From the NCBI GenBank assembly GCA_041567315.1, contig JBFGCA010000004.1:29142-93141 (forward strand): DNA of 64,000 bases, in the 5' to 3' direction. Made by a program: the position numbers and the translations under genes. Below, piece by piece: positions 9,601 to 18,654 of the stretch (within the stretch, counting starts at the first letter, position 1; each line of letters starts with the position of its first letter). Below the pieces are notes generated by a model that did no database searches, was not told the DNA's origin, and saw only the letters and a program-made list of their open reading frames with translations. The stretch is from JBFGCA01 sp041567315 (GTDB lineage: Bacteria; Acidobacteriota; Thermoanaerobaculia; Multivoradales; JAHEKO01).

Positions 9601-9902
9601 ACCGCCACCGCCCCGATCGACCCCACCCCGAGCTGCCCGTCGGTGACGTTCTTCCAGCTCACTCCGCCGTCCTCGGTCTTCCACACTCCGCCGCCGGTCG
9701 AGCCCATGTAGAAGGTCTTCAGATCGCCGTGGACGCCGGTCACCGCCGTCACCCGGCCGCCGCGGTAGGGCCCCACCAGCCGCGCCTCCAGCTTCTCGAA
9801 CAACTCCGGCTCGAACCGCGGCTCCGCCTCCGCGCCTGCGGCCGGCGTCATGACGACGGCTGCCGCGAGCGCACTCAGACCGAAGACAAGACGCAATCTC
9901 AT
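6636..9902 (-). CDS. Exported BNR/sortilin-type beta-propeller protein (glycosyl hydrolase-like)
   Basis: A 1088-residue secreted protein. ATG 9902 follows GGGAGGT and opens a signal peptide (MRLRLVFGLSALAAAVV...AAGAEAEPR). Roughly residues 40-700 form beta-propellers with many BNR (Asp-box) repeats of the S/TxDGGxSW type, such as TEDGGVSWKNV, TDAGQSWQHAG, TDGGRSWQKVL, TDGGDSWERL, SDNGGKSFRRV, TDEGQSWQAIS and RDGGTTWQDV. The C-terminal third has a beta domain and then helices. This family is widespread in Acidobacteriota and Bacteroidota and is often annotated as glycosyl hydrolase or sortilin-like, but no glycosidase active site is apparent, so the activity is unproven. A candidate -10 box (TATACT) lies at 9978-9973. 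Confidence 0.85.
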   Translation of the reverse strand: MRLRLVFGLSALAAAVVMTPAAGAEAEPRFEPELFEKLEARLVGPYRGGRVTAVTGVHGDLKTFYMGSTGGGVWKTEDGGVSWKNVTDGQLGVGSIGAVAVAPSDSNVVWAGTGSACPRGNVSPGDGVYRSTDAGQSWQHAGLREAGQIGRIRVHPTDPDRAWVAALGHIFGPNDERGVFRTTDGGRSWQKVLFVSDRAGAVDLALDPVNPRVLYAATWRVERKPWTLTSGGEGSSLWRSTDGGDSWERLTDGLPQGELGRIGVAVSPARPQRVWALIEAEEGGLYRSDNGGKSFRRVNAEREFRQRAWYYTHVFADPRDAETVWVLNVGLWRSHDGGKSFEYLRAPHGDHHDLWIHPDDPQVVINGNDGGANVSYNGGATWSAQDNQPTAEMYRLTVDGQFPYRLYGCQQDNSCVSIPSRTAARGIARHHWWVIGGCESGHVAVDPRNPDVTYAGCYGGQLGRHDRRTDQEREIMVYPQLAVGQAAADLRYRFQWNAPLRISPHDPNVLYHASQYVHRSTDEGQSWQAISPDLSRKDPAKQEYAGGPITLDNTGVEVYGTVFAFEESPREAGVLWAGSDDGLVHLSRDGGTTWQDVTPKQMPEWAQVNAIELSPHGPGRALLAVTRYRLDDFRPYVFRTDDYGARWQLLTDGANGIPAGHFVRVVREDPGRKGLLFAGTEFGLYVSFDDGVRWQPLELGLPATPITDLAIAEGDLVIATQGRSFWIFDDLSPLRQLDDATAAAAVHLFQPRDAHRFGGGGFFGGSEPSGKNPPVGVVLQYLLGEEAAARAAEGQLEVSIEILGGAGEVLRSFSSLREERRAPSPWERFLPPDALPVRKLPAERGVNRFVWDLRLADADLVDGTVLWGSARGPVVPPGTYEVAFTAGDYSRRHRVEVRADPRLATSPADYEAQYALAREIWASLSASHRALRRLRDVRQQVEALTGRLAERGAGDGAGNDGSQAVGGGPSAAAADADPVRAAAAAVTARLDAIEDALHQNRSESSQDVLNFPPRLDNQLLALLGVVGAAEAPPTDGTRRRYADLEAELDAQLAALDAVFATELDAFNQAVRATDAQPVIVPSGEPPTG

Positions 9903-10215
9903 CGAGACCTCCCGGGAGCGATAGGTTTGATCGAACGGCCGGCCAGCAGCCCTGCCTGCACGAGCGCCGCGGAGTATAGCGGTGCCCGCGACCCGACGGT
10001 GCCGAGCTGGGGGGTTCTGTGAGGTAAGTTCCAGTTGACGCGGCGGGCGGCGAAGGGCCGAGTGAGCAGGCGCGACGATCGCGGACGGCGGACGGTACGC
10101 TGACCAGAGAGCAAAGCCGCCCCGCGCGGCGCGGTCGCTCGGAAGGCCAAACCGCAGCGCCTCGCATTCTTCGGCCTCCCGAGGTTCCAGCCCGGCATCA
10201 CGGACCGCGATCACG
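9903..10215. promoter_or_regulatory. Divergent intergenic region between the propeller gene and the amidohydrolase gene
   Basis: These 313 bases separate two genes transcribed away from each other and must hold both promoters. On the minus strand TATACT (9978-9973) is the best -10 candidate, about 70 bases before the propeller start; no good -35 lies 17 bases upstream of it. On the plus strand TACGCT (10096-10101) is a weak candidate. I see no gene, RNA or repeat here. Confidence 0.4.
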
Positions 10216-11868
10216 ATGACCAAGCAGCGCCCGACCCCTGCCTGGATCTGCTGCTTCTACCTCCTGGCCGTTCTGGCCTGCGGTCCGGCCCAAGAGGTCG
10301 ACCTGGTGATCCGCGGCGGCACCCTCTACGACGGGCAGGGCGGATCGCCTGTGGTCGGCGATCTCGCGATCGACGGCGACCGCATCGTCGGCGTCGGACG
10401 GCTCGGACGGGTGCGGGGACGCGCCGAGATCGACGTTGCCGGGCTGGCGGTGGCGCCGGGGTTCGTCAACATGCTGAGCTGGGCGACCGCCAGCTTGCTG
10501 GTCGACGGCCGGGCGCTGAGCGACGTCCGCCAGGGCGTGACCCTCGAGGTCTTCGGCGAGGGGTGGTCGATGGGGCCGCTGACCGAGGAGATGAAGCGCG
10601 AGATGGTGGAGCGGCAGGGCGACCTCGAGTTCGCGGTCGAATGGACGACGCTGGCCGAGTACCTGGAGCACCTCGAGCGGCGGGGGATCGCGCCCAACGT
10701 CGCCTCCTTCGTCGGTGCTACCACGGTGCGGATCCACGAGCTGGGTCACGAGGACCGCGCGCCGGAGCCCGAGGAGCTGGCGGCGATGCGCGGCCTGGTG
10801 CGGCAGGCGATGGAGGAGGGGGCGCTGGGGGTGGGCTCGTCGCTGATCTACGCGCCGGCCTACTACGCCTCGACCGACGAGCTGGTGGCGCTCGCCGAGG
10901 TGGCGGCCGAGTACGGCGGCATGTACATCTCGCACCTCCGCAGTGAAGGCGAGGAGCTGCTGGAGGCGATCGACGAGCTGATCGAGATCGCCCGCCGCGC
11001 CGGCACACGGGCCGAGATCTACCACCTCAAGGCCTCGCGCCCGGAGAACTGGGGCAAGCTCGAGGCGGCCATCGCCCGGGTCGAGGCGGCGCGCGCCGCC
11101 GGCCTCGAGATCACCGCCGACGTCTACCCCTATCCGGCCAGCGCCACCGGTCTCAACGCGCCGATGCCGCCGTGGGTGCAGGAGGGCGGTCACGAAGCCT
11201 GGGTGGAGCGGCTCAAGGACCCCGGGATCCGCGCCCGGGTGCGCGAGGAGATGGACCTCATCGACCCCGCCAAGATCCTGCTGGTGGACTTCAAGAGCGA
11301 GGCGCTCAAGCCGCTCACCGGCCAGACCCTGGCCGAGGTGGCGGCGGCGCGCGGCACCAGTCCCGAGGACACCGCCATGGACCTGGTGATCGAGGACGAC
11401 AGCCGGGTGGGGGCGATCTATTTCTCGATGTCGGAGGACAACGTCCGCCGCAAGCTCGCCCTGCCGTGGGTGAGCCTGGGCTCGGATGCCGGGGCGCCGG
11501 CGCCGGAGGGCGTCTTCCTGCTGTCGTCGAGCCACCCCCGCGCCTACGGCACCTTCGCCCGGGTGCTGGGCCGCTACGTCCGCGACGAGGGACTGATGCC
11601 GCTCGAGGAGGCGATCCGCCGCATGACGCTGCTCCCCGCCACCAACCTGCGGCTCCGCGAGCGCGGCCGCCTGATGCCGGGTTTCTTCGCCGACGTGGTG
11701 GTGTTCGATCCGCAGCAGATCCGCGACCTGGCCACCTTCGAGGACCCGCACCGGCTGGCCGAGGGCGTGCTCCACGTGCTGGTCAACGGGGTGCCGGTGC
11801 TGAGCGACGGCGAGCCCACCGGCGCCACCCCCGGGCGGGTGGTGCGCGGGCCCGGCTGGCGAGGCTAG
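10216..11868 (+). CDS. D-aminoacylase/amidohydrolase-family lipoprotein
   Basis: A 550-residue protein with a lipoprotein signal (ICCFYLLAVLAC, lipobox LAVLAC), so probably anchored in the periplasm. The frame matches N-acyl-D-amino-acid deacylase-like amidohydrolases: VIRGGTLYDGQG at the N-terminus, the TIM-barrel core with YISHLRSEG and IYHLKASR (metal-ligand histidines), GSDAGAPAP (active-site Asp) and a C-terminal beta domain (GRLMPGFFADVVVFDP). The usual early metal motif H-x-H after PGF is absent: the segment reads APGFVNMLSWATASLL, and QGVTLEVFGEG replaces the cysteine-bearing loop. I know a subgroup with exactly this NMLSWA pattern, so it is a distinct clade rather than a broken gene, but deacylase activity should not be assumed. 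Confidence 0.8.
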   Translation: MTKQRPTPAWICCFYLLAVLACGPAQEVDLVIRGGTLYDGQGGSPVVGDLAIDGDRIVGVGRLGRVRGRAEIDVAGLAVAPGFVNMLSWATASLLVDGRALSDVRQGVTLEVFGEGWSMGPLTEEMKREMVERQGDLEFAVEWTTLAEYLEHLERRGIAPNVASFVGATTVRIHELGHEDRAPEPEELAAMRGLVRQAMEEGALGVGSSLIYAPAYYASTDELVALAEVAAEYGGMYISHLRSEGEELLEAIDELIEIARRAGTRAEIYHLKASRPENWGKLEAAIARVEAARAAGLEITADVYPYPASATGLNAPMPPWVQEGGHEAWVERLKDPGIRARVREEMDLIDPAKILLVDFKSEALKPLTGQTLAEVAAARGTSPEDTAMDLVIEDDSRVGAIYFSMSEDNVRRKLALPWVSLGSDAGAPAPEGVFLLSSSHPRAYGTFARVLGRYVRDEGLMPLEEAIRRMTLLPATNLRLRERGRLMPGFFADVVVFDPQQIRDLATFEDPHRLAEGVLHVLVNGVPVLSDGEPTGATPGRVVRGPGWRG

Positions 11869-11907
11869 GTCGGGGGCCGGACCGGCGCCGGGCGAAAGGG
11901 CGTCCGG

Positions 11908-11913
11908 TACAAT
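11908..11913 (+). promoter_or_regulatory. Candidate -10 box (TACAAT)
   Basis: TACAAT ends 11 bases before the ATG at 11925, so a transcript from it would have almost no leader. No convincing -35 sits 17 bases upstream. It fits a pattern of TAnnAT followed by CC that recurs just before several genes in this window. Confidence 0.3.
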
Positions 11914-11924
11914 CCTGCGACCCG

Positions 11925-12518
11925 ATGCGGAACCCGCTCCAAACCGCCTCCCGCGGCCTGGTGCTGCTGGCCCTGCTGGCGGGCACCGTGCCCCGGCCGC
12001 TCGCCGCCGGCGAGCTGGTCGGTGTCGCGATGCCCGACGCCATCGAGGTCGGTGGCCGGCAGCTGGTGCTCAACGGCATGGGGCTCCGCAAGAAGGCGAT
12101 CATCAAGATCTACGTCGCGGGTCTCTATCTGCCGGCCCCGCAGTCCGATCCCGCGGCGATCCTCGCCGCCGACGCGCCGCGCCGTCTCGGCATGGAGTTC
12201 CTGTTCGCGGCTAGCGCCGAGCGCACGCGGGGCGCCTGGGTGGACTGTCTGGAGAAGAACGTCCCCGCCGCCTCGGCCGACGTCCGGGCGAAGTTCGCCG
12301 CCTTGAACGGGTACATGGAGGACCTCGAGAAGGGCGACCTGATGGCCTTTACGTACCTGCCCGGCGTCGGCACCTCCGTGGAGATCGGCCTCCAGGGCGG
12401 CGAGCCCGAGGTCAAGGGGACGCTCGCGGGCAAGCCGTTCGCCGATGCCCTGTTCTCCTGCTGGCTCGGTCCCGAGCCGCCGGGCGCGGCCTTCAAGCAG
12501 GGCCTGCTGGGGGGCTGA
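11925..12518 (+). CDS. Exported chalcone isomerase-like protein
   Basis: A 197-residue protein with a signal peptide (residues 1-27, ending PRPLAAGE) and a chalcone-isomerase-like domain (PF16036 type): IEVGGRQLVLNGMGLRKKAIIKIYVAGLYLP is the typical opening, followed by KRLGMEF-like RRLGMEFLF, the helix MEDLEKGDLMAFTYLPG and the closing GTLAGKPFADALFSCWLGPEPP. Bacterial members are periplasmic, and no plant-type isomerase activity is implied; some related folds bind fatty acids. Only 4 bases separate its stop from the GTG start of the HtrA gene, so the two are probably co-translated. Confidence 0.8.
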   Translation: MRNPLQTASRGLVLLALLAGTVPRPLAAGELVGVAMPDAIEVGGRQLVLNGMGLRKKAIIKIYVAGLYLPAPQSDPAAILAADAPRRLGMEFLFAASAERTRGAWVDCLEKNVPAASADVRAKFAALNGYMEDLEKGDLMAFTYLPGVGTSVEIGLQGGEPEVKGTLAGKPFADALFSCWLGPEPPGAAFKQGLLGG

Positions 12519-12522
12519 GGCG

Positions 12523-13710
<1,188 letters not shown>

Positions 13711-13874
13711 CGGCGCCCCCACCTTGATCCTCGACCGCCAGCCGGGCGTGAACCCGCGCCCCGCGGCCGGGAACGCACGGGGTTGAAGGCAGGGCCGGAG
13801 AATCCGGCCTCCGCGCCGCCGCGTAGCCTCTACGCCGGGCGCGTGGCGAGACCCACCGAGACCAGGAGAACCCA

Positions 13875-14735
13875 ATGCACCGCAAGTCGAGATCTTTCCT
13901 GCTGCTGGCCGTGCTGACCACCGTCACCCTGTCGGGCTGTCTGCTGCTCACCGCCGAGCAGTTCCAGAGCCTGACCCTGCTGCTGAAGCTGACCGAGGCG
14001 GTGCCCGCCGGACAGAGCGTCGAGGTCCACCGCGCCTTCTACCCGGGCGAGGTCAAGGTGCGCCGCAACTACATCAAGGTGTTCGGCCGGCTCGAGCTGC
14101 CGGCCGGCGCCGAGATGCCGACCAGCGTCACTGCCCGGGTGGAGTCGGAGGACCTCGCGACCGAGCAGATCTACAACCGCTTCACGATCCGGATCCCGGT
14201 CCAGCCGGACGGCTCGTTCTTCAAGTTCAGGCGGTTTGCGAAGAACCTGCGGCCGCGCACCTTGCAGACCTTCTTCATCGAGGTGGCGGGCGCCGACATC
14301 CCCACCGACACCAAGGTGGCGCTGTGCGTGGACGTGGTCAAGAAGCGCGCCGAAGCCGCCCAGCAGGAGGACTGCGGGCCGGGGGACGGCAACGGCGGGG
14401 GTGGTGGTGGCGGCGGCGGCGATCCCGACATGGTCATCGTCGACGTGCTCGACAACAGCTTCGACCCCAAGTCGGTGACCATCCAGCCGGGCGACACGGT
14501 GCGCTGGGTGCTGCGCGGTCAGGACTCCAGCCACACCGCCACCGAGATGAACGGCACCTGGGACAGCGGCTTCGTGTTCAACGCCGCCGGCGCCTTCTTC
14601 GAGCGCACCTTCCCCATCTCCGAGGACGGCCAGACCTTCCAGTACTACTGCGTCACCCACCAGGGGTGCTGCGAGATGCAGGGCTCGGTGCGGGTGGGGG
14701 CCAACGCCCCCGATCCGGGCGACGGCTACACGTAG
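13875..14735 (+). CDS. Cupredoxin-domain lipoprotein
   Basis: A 286-residue lipoprotein (lipobox LSGC, Cys22). Residues about 30-165 form an uncharacterised beta-rich domain; a run of nine glycines then acts as a flexible linker. The C-terminal domain (about 185-280) is plastocyanin-like: FDPKSVTIQPGDTVRW, the first copper ligand in SSHTATE, and the cluster YYCVTHQGCCEMQG carrying Cys, His and Met ligands. Such domains bind a type 1 copper ion and shuttle electrons; the partner is not evident. The ATG at 13875 follows ACCAGGAGAACCCA, a good ribosome site. It converges with the penicillin acylase gene, only 6 bases away. Confidence 0.85.
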   Translation: MHRKSRSFLLLAVLTTVTLSGCLLLTAEQFQSLTLLLKLTEAVPAGQSVEVHRAFYPGEVKVRRNYIKVFGRLELPAGAEMPTSVTARVESEDLATEQIYNRFTIRIPVQPDGSFFKFRRFAKNLRPRTLQTFFIEVAGADIPTDTKVALCVDVVKKRAEAAQQEDCGPGDGNGGGGGGGGGDPDMVIVDVLDNSFDPKSVTIQPGDTVRWVLRGQDSSHTATEMNGTWDSGFVFNAAGAFFERTFPISEDGQTFQYYCVTHQGCCEMQGSVRVGANAPDPGDGYT

Positions 14736-14741
14736 TCCCAG

Positions 14742-17204
14742 CTAGGCGTCGGGTCGCAGCACCAGGGTGTGGGCCACCGTCCCGGGCAGGAACGGGGCCG
14801 GCTCGCCGGCCGCCCAGGCCCGGTGGCCGGCCCGGTAGTGGGGAGAGAGCGGGTGGCCGCTCTGGCCGGCCGGCATGTGGAAGAGGCCCTCTTCCTCGCG
14901 GCCCGGCGCCACCACCAGGCGCTGGGAGGCGCCCTCGGCCGGCGCCTGGACGCGCGGCATGTGCGAGTCGCCGGGCAGCGGCTCGGCCGGCATGTCGAGC
15001 AGGCGGCCCGAACCGGGCAGGAAGCGGCTCAGCGGATGGCGGATCCTCGCGGTGTTGCGCTCCCCCCAGGTGCGGTCGGCGAGCCGGCCGCCGCGCTCGG
15101 CGAAATAGTCGAGCACGCCGTCGACGGCCGCCAGCAGCCGCTCCTCCCAGCTCGGCTCGGACGGCAGCAGCTCCGCCGGCTGTTCGTTCGCCAGCCGCCA
15201 CAGCGCCGACTCGACCTGGTGCAGCTCGGCCAGGCGGAAGCGCTCGTCGGCCTGCCGGCAGGGGGCGGTGAGCTCGCCCAGCACCCGGTCGAGGAGCTCC
15301 AGCCGGAAGGCGCGGACCAGCCGGTAGCCGGCCGAGTCGACCGCCGCCCGGCCGCCCCAGTCCTCGACCAGGCGGCGCAGCTCGGCGCGCCCGTCGTGGC
15401 CGGCAGTGGCCTCGGGGGAGAGGACCTCGAGCAGCAGCCCCCGCCAGCGCTCCAGAAACAGCGCCCGGTCGTCGAGCTGGACGGCCAGCAGGTCGCCTTC
15501 GGTGGCGCTCTCCAGCTCCAGCAGCCGGTCGCGGATCTGGCGGGCGCGGGCGCCCAGCACGTAGCCGCCGTGGCCGAGCCTGGCGAGCATCTCGCCGCCC
15601 ACCACCCGGCTGTTGGCGGTCCAGATGCGCCCGCCCGGCGGGTCGGCGAGCCGCGGGTATTCGGCGGGGGCCAGATAGCCGTCCCAACCGCGGCCGCCGT
15701 CGGCCCAGGCCAGCGGCAGCCGGCCGTCGTGCCCGAAGCGGCGCGGCATCGGACCCATCACCGTCCAGCCGATGCGGCCACCTGCGTCGGCCACCACGAA
15801 GTTCTGGGGCGGGGCGCCCACCCGGTTGGCGACCGCCATCGCCTCGTCGACGTCGCCGGCGCCCTCGAGCCCGACCAGCTCGAGATTCACCGCCGCGGCG
15901 TCGTGGGCGATCCAGCGCACCGCCCGCCGCCGCCCCTGGTGGTCGCGGTCGACAATCGGGCCCCACGGGGTCTCCTCGACCTCCAGGACCTCGTCCTCGG
16001 CGCCGCGCACGCGCAGCACCTCGCGGTGGCGCTCGGGCAGGCGCGGTCCGTCGGGGGTGAGATAGGCGCCGCCGGCCTCGCCGTCCGGCGACTCGAGAAC
16101 CACCAGGTCGATCCAGTCGCCGTAGGTGTTGGTGAAGCCCCAGGCCACGCGGCCGTTGCTGCCGACGATGACCAGCGGCCCGCCGGGCAGGGTGACGCCG
16201 GTGATCCGGCGCTCGCCGGCCGGGTCGCCGGGATCGGGGTAGACCAGCGAGGCGCGGTACCAGATGTTGGGCACCCCCAGCCCGAGGTGCATGTCGTTGG
16301 CGAGCATGGCCCCGCCGTGGGCGGTGTGGGCGCCGGCCACCGCCCAGTTGTTGGAGCCGGTGACCGCCGATTCTCCAGGCTCGGGTCCGCCGGGCCGGGG
16401 CCCGGGCGCTGCCGGCGCCGGCAGCGCGGGGACCGGCGGCAGCGGGAGCGGCGCCGCGACGGGGAGCGAAGCGGGTAGCGGGGGATCGGAAAGCGGCGTG
16501 CCGTCGATCGGAGCGTCCCAGCTCGTGCCCCAGGGGGCCAGGAAGTCGAGCCACTCGGGTCCCAGCAGGTCGTGGATCAGGCCCCACGCGGACTCCCGGC
16601 TGCCGTCCTCGTCGTGGAGCTGGAAGTACATGGCGTAGACCGCGAGCAGGGTGTCGGCCGGCCGCCAGGGCGCGGGCTCGGCGCCCAGCACCAGGTACTC
16701 GAACGGGGGCGCCTCCAGCGCCCACAGCCCGGCCCGGACCCCCTCGGCGTAGGCCTGGAGCAGCCGTTTGGTGACCGGGTCCGCGGTCTCTGCCAGCCGC
16801 TCGGCGCGCGCCCGGAAGCGATGCAGCCGGTGGGCGCGGTCGGCGGGCAGGGCCGCCTTGCCGAACAGCTCGGCCAGCTCGCCCGCCGCCTGCCGGCGCA
16901 TCAGGTCCATCTGGAAGAAACGCTCTTGGGCGTGCAAAAACCCCAGCCCGCGCGTCAGGTCGAGCCGGTCCTCTGCGTACACCGTCGGGACCCCCAGGGA
17001 GTCCCGCGTGATCCGAACCGGCGCCGAAAGCCCCTCGACCGCGACCTCGCCGTCGAGCTGCGGCAGACTGGCCCGCAGCCGGCCGCGGCCCCACAGGGCC
17101 AGCCCGGCCGCCGTCGCCACCAGCAGCACCACGACCCCCAGCGCCAGCCGCCGCCACCGGCCGCCACCTGCTTGCGGCGCCCGCGGCGTCACCGGTTCGG
17201 CCAT
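14742..17204 (-). CDS. Penicillin acylase family N-terminal nucleophile hydrolase
   Basis: An 820-residue exported or membrane-anchored protein with one N-terminal hydrophobic helix (LALGVVVLLVATAAGLALWG). The family fold is seen in VRITRDSLGVPTVYAEDRLDLTRGLGFLHAQERFFQMDLMRR (family start) and the self-cleavage site Gly283-Ser284 in VTGSNNWAVAGA, followed by the conserved ANDMHL. Ser284 becomes the N-terminal nucleophile of the beta chain after autocleavage. Between residues about 240 and 280 is a Pro/Ala-rich spacer where the linker peptide is removed. Members hydrolyse amide bonds of beta-lactams, acyl-homoserine lactones or other N-acyl compounds; the substrate here is unknown. Divergent from the M16 gene at 17285. 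Confidence 0.9.
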   Translation of the reverse strand: MAEPVTPRAPQAGGGRWRRLALGVVVLLVATAAGLALWGRGRLRASLPQLDGEVAVEGLSAPVRITRDSLGVPTVYAEDRLDLTRGLGFLHAQERFFQMDLMRRQAAGELAELFGKAALPADRAHRLHRFRARAERLAETADPVTKRLLQAYAEGVRAGLWALEAPPFEYLVLGAEPAPWRPADTLLAVYAMYFQLHDEDGSRESAWGLIHDLLGPEWLDFLAPWGTSWDAPIDGTPLSDPPLPASLPVAAPLPLPPVPALPAPAAPGPRPGGPEPGESAVTGSNNWAVAGAHTAHGGAMLANDMHLGLGVPNIWYRASLVYPDPGDPAGERRITGVTLPGGPLVIVGSNGRVAWGFTNTYGDWIDLVVLESPDGEAGGAYLTPDGPRLPERHREVLRVRGAEDEVLEVEETPWGPIVDRDHQGRRRAVRWIAHDAAAVNLELVGLEGAGDVDEAMAVANRVGAPPQNFVVADAGGRIGWTVMGPMPRRFGHDGRLPLAWADGGRGWDGYLAPAEYPRLADPPGGRIWTANSRVVGGEMLARLGHGGYVLGARARQIRDRLLELESATEGDLLAVQLDDRALFLERWRGLLLEVLSPEATAGHDGRAELRRLVEDWGGRAAVDSAGYRLVRAFRLELLDRVLGELTAPCRQADERFRLAELHQVESALWRLANEQPAELLPSEPSWEERLLAAVDGVLDYFAERGGRLADRTWGERNTARIRHPLSRFLPGSGRLLDMPAEPLPGDSHMPRVQAPAEGASQRLVVAPGREEEGLFHMPAGQSGHPLSPHYRAGHRAWAAGEPAPFLPGTVAHTLVLRPDA

Positions 17205-17284
17205 GACGGCGGAGTCTACCGGCTCGCCCGTGCTACGCTCCGGCGCCGGTCGCGCCGCGGCCGTTCCCTCCCGCTCACCGAGGC

Positions 17285-18654
17285 ATGACCCCCCGCCGCG
17301 CCGCCTTGCTGCTCGCCGCGCTGTTCCCCACCGCCTTGTCCGCCACCGACAAGCCGCTGACCGTGCCCTACGAGCAGTTCGTGCTGCCCAACGGGCTCAA
17401 CGTCATCGTCCACTCCGACCACACGACGCCGGTGGTCAGCGTCAACATCCGCTACGACGTCGGCTCGGCTCGCGAGAGACCGGGGCGCACCGGTCTGGCG
17501 CACCTCTTCGAGCACATCCTCTTCGAGGGCTCGGAGCACGTGCCCGAGGGGAAGTTCGACGAGTGGCTGGAGGCCGCCGGCGGCACCAACAACGGGGCTA
17601 CCGACTCGGACCACACTTTCTACTGGCAGGACGTGCCGAGCAACGCGCTCGAGCTGGCGCTGTTCCTGGAGTCGGACCGCATGGGCCATCTGCTGGCGGC
17701 GATGAGCCCCGCCAAGGTAGACGGCCAGCGCGACGTGGTCAAGAACGAGCGCCGGCAGTCGGTCGAGAACCGACCCTACGGTCTGGCCTGGGAGACCCTG
17801 GACGAGAATCTCTACCCGCCGGGGCATCCGTATCACCACCCGACGATCGGCTCGATGGAGGACCTGACCGCGGCCAGCTACGAGGACGTGGTCGAGTTCT
17901 TCCGTGACTACTACGGTCCCGGCAACGCCACCCTGTCGGTGGCCGGCGACGTCGAGCCGGCGGCCGCCCGGCGGCTGGTGGAGAAGTGGTTCGGCGACGT
18001 GCCGCCGGGGCGCCCGCCGCCCGGCTCGAGACCGACAAGCGGCTGGTGCTGGAGGACCGGGTGCAGCTGCCGCGGCTCTACGTCTGCTGGCTGTCGCCGC
18101 CGCGCTTCGCCCCCGGCGACGCCGAGCTCGACCTGGCCGCGGACCTGCTGGCCGGCGGCCGCAGCTCGCGGCTCTACCGCCGGCTGGTCTACGAGCTGGA
18201 GTCGGCGCAGGAGGTGGTGGCCTTCCAGCGCTCGCGGCGGTTCACCTCCACCTTCTGCATCCTGGCCACCGCCCGCCAGGGCCACGGGCTGGCCGAGCTG
18301 GAGGCCGAGATCTCGACCCAGATCGACCAGCTGGCCGACGACGGTCCGACCGAGCGCGAGCTGACCGGCGCCATCCATCGCTACGAGACCGAGTTCCTCG
18401 GCCGGCTCGAGCGGGTCGGGGGCTTCGACGGCAAGGCCGACCTGCTCAACCTGTACTACCTGGAGACCGCCAACCCCGACTACTTCAACGAGGACCTCAG
18501 CCGCTACCGTGCCGTCGGGCCGGCCGACCTGCGGGCGGCGGTTCGCGCCCATCTGCGGCCGGCGGCCCGGGTGGTGCTCAGCGTGGTGCCGGAAGGCCGG
18601 CGCGGGTTGGCGGTGCCCGCCGGGGAGGAGGCGTCGATCGCTGCGGATGGCTGA
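17285..18654 (+). pseudogene. M16 zinc peptidase (active-type subunit) with a one-base frameshift
   Basis: The gene opens at ATG 17285 with a signal peptide (LLLAALFPTALSA) and an M16A N-terminal domain. It carries the inverted zinc motif HLFEH (His73, Glu76, His77) and the third ligand Glu155 (VVKNERRQ). The first frame makes sense to about GDVPPG (near 18008), then becomes arginine/proline nonsense. The matching C-terminal half (LETDKRLVLEDRVQLP onward, to EEASIAADG at 18654) continues in the frame one base behind. One base is therefore missing between about 18008 and 18030, inside a GC-only run. This may be a sequencing error or a real mutation. The intact product would be about 456 residues. 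Its stop overlaps the start of the second M16 gene. Confidence 0.8.

Noticed and set aside
6909..10022. Long plus-strand open frame opposite the propeller gene
   Set aside because: Composition is Val/Gly/Arg-rich with no motif; the minus-strand BNR protein has a signal peptide, ribosome site and repeats.
14395..14425. Run of glycine codons as a possible satellite repeat or assembly error
   Set aside because: It keeps the frame and joins two sensible domains of the cupredoxin lipoprotein, so it is an ordinary flexible linker.
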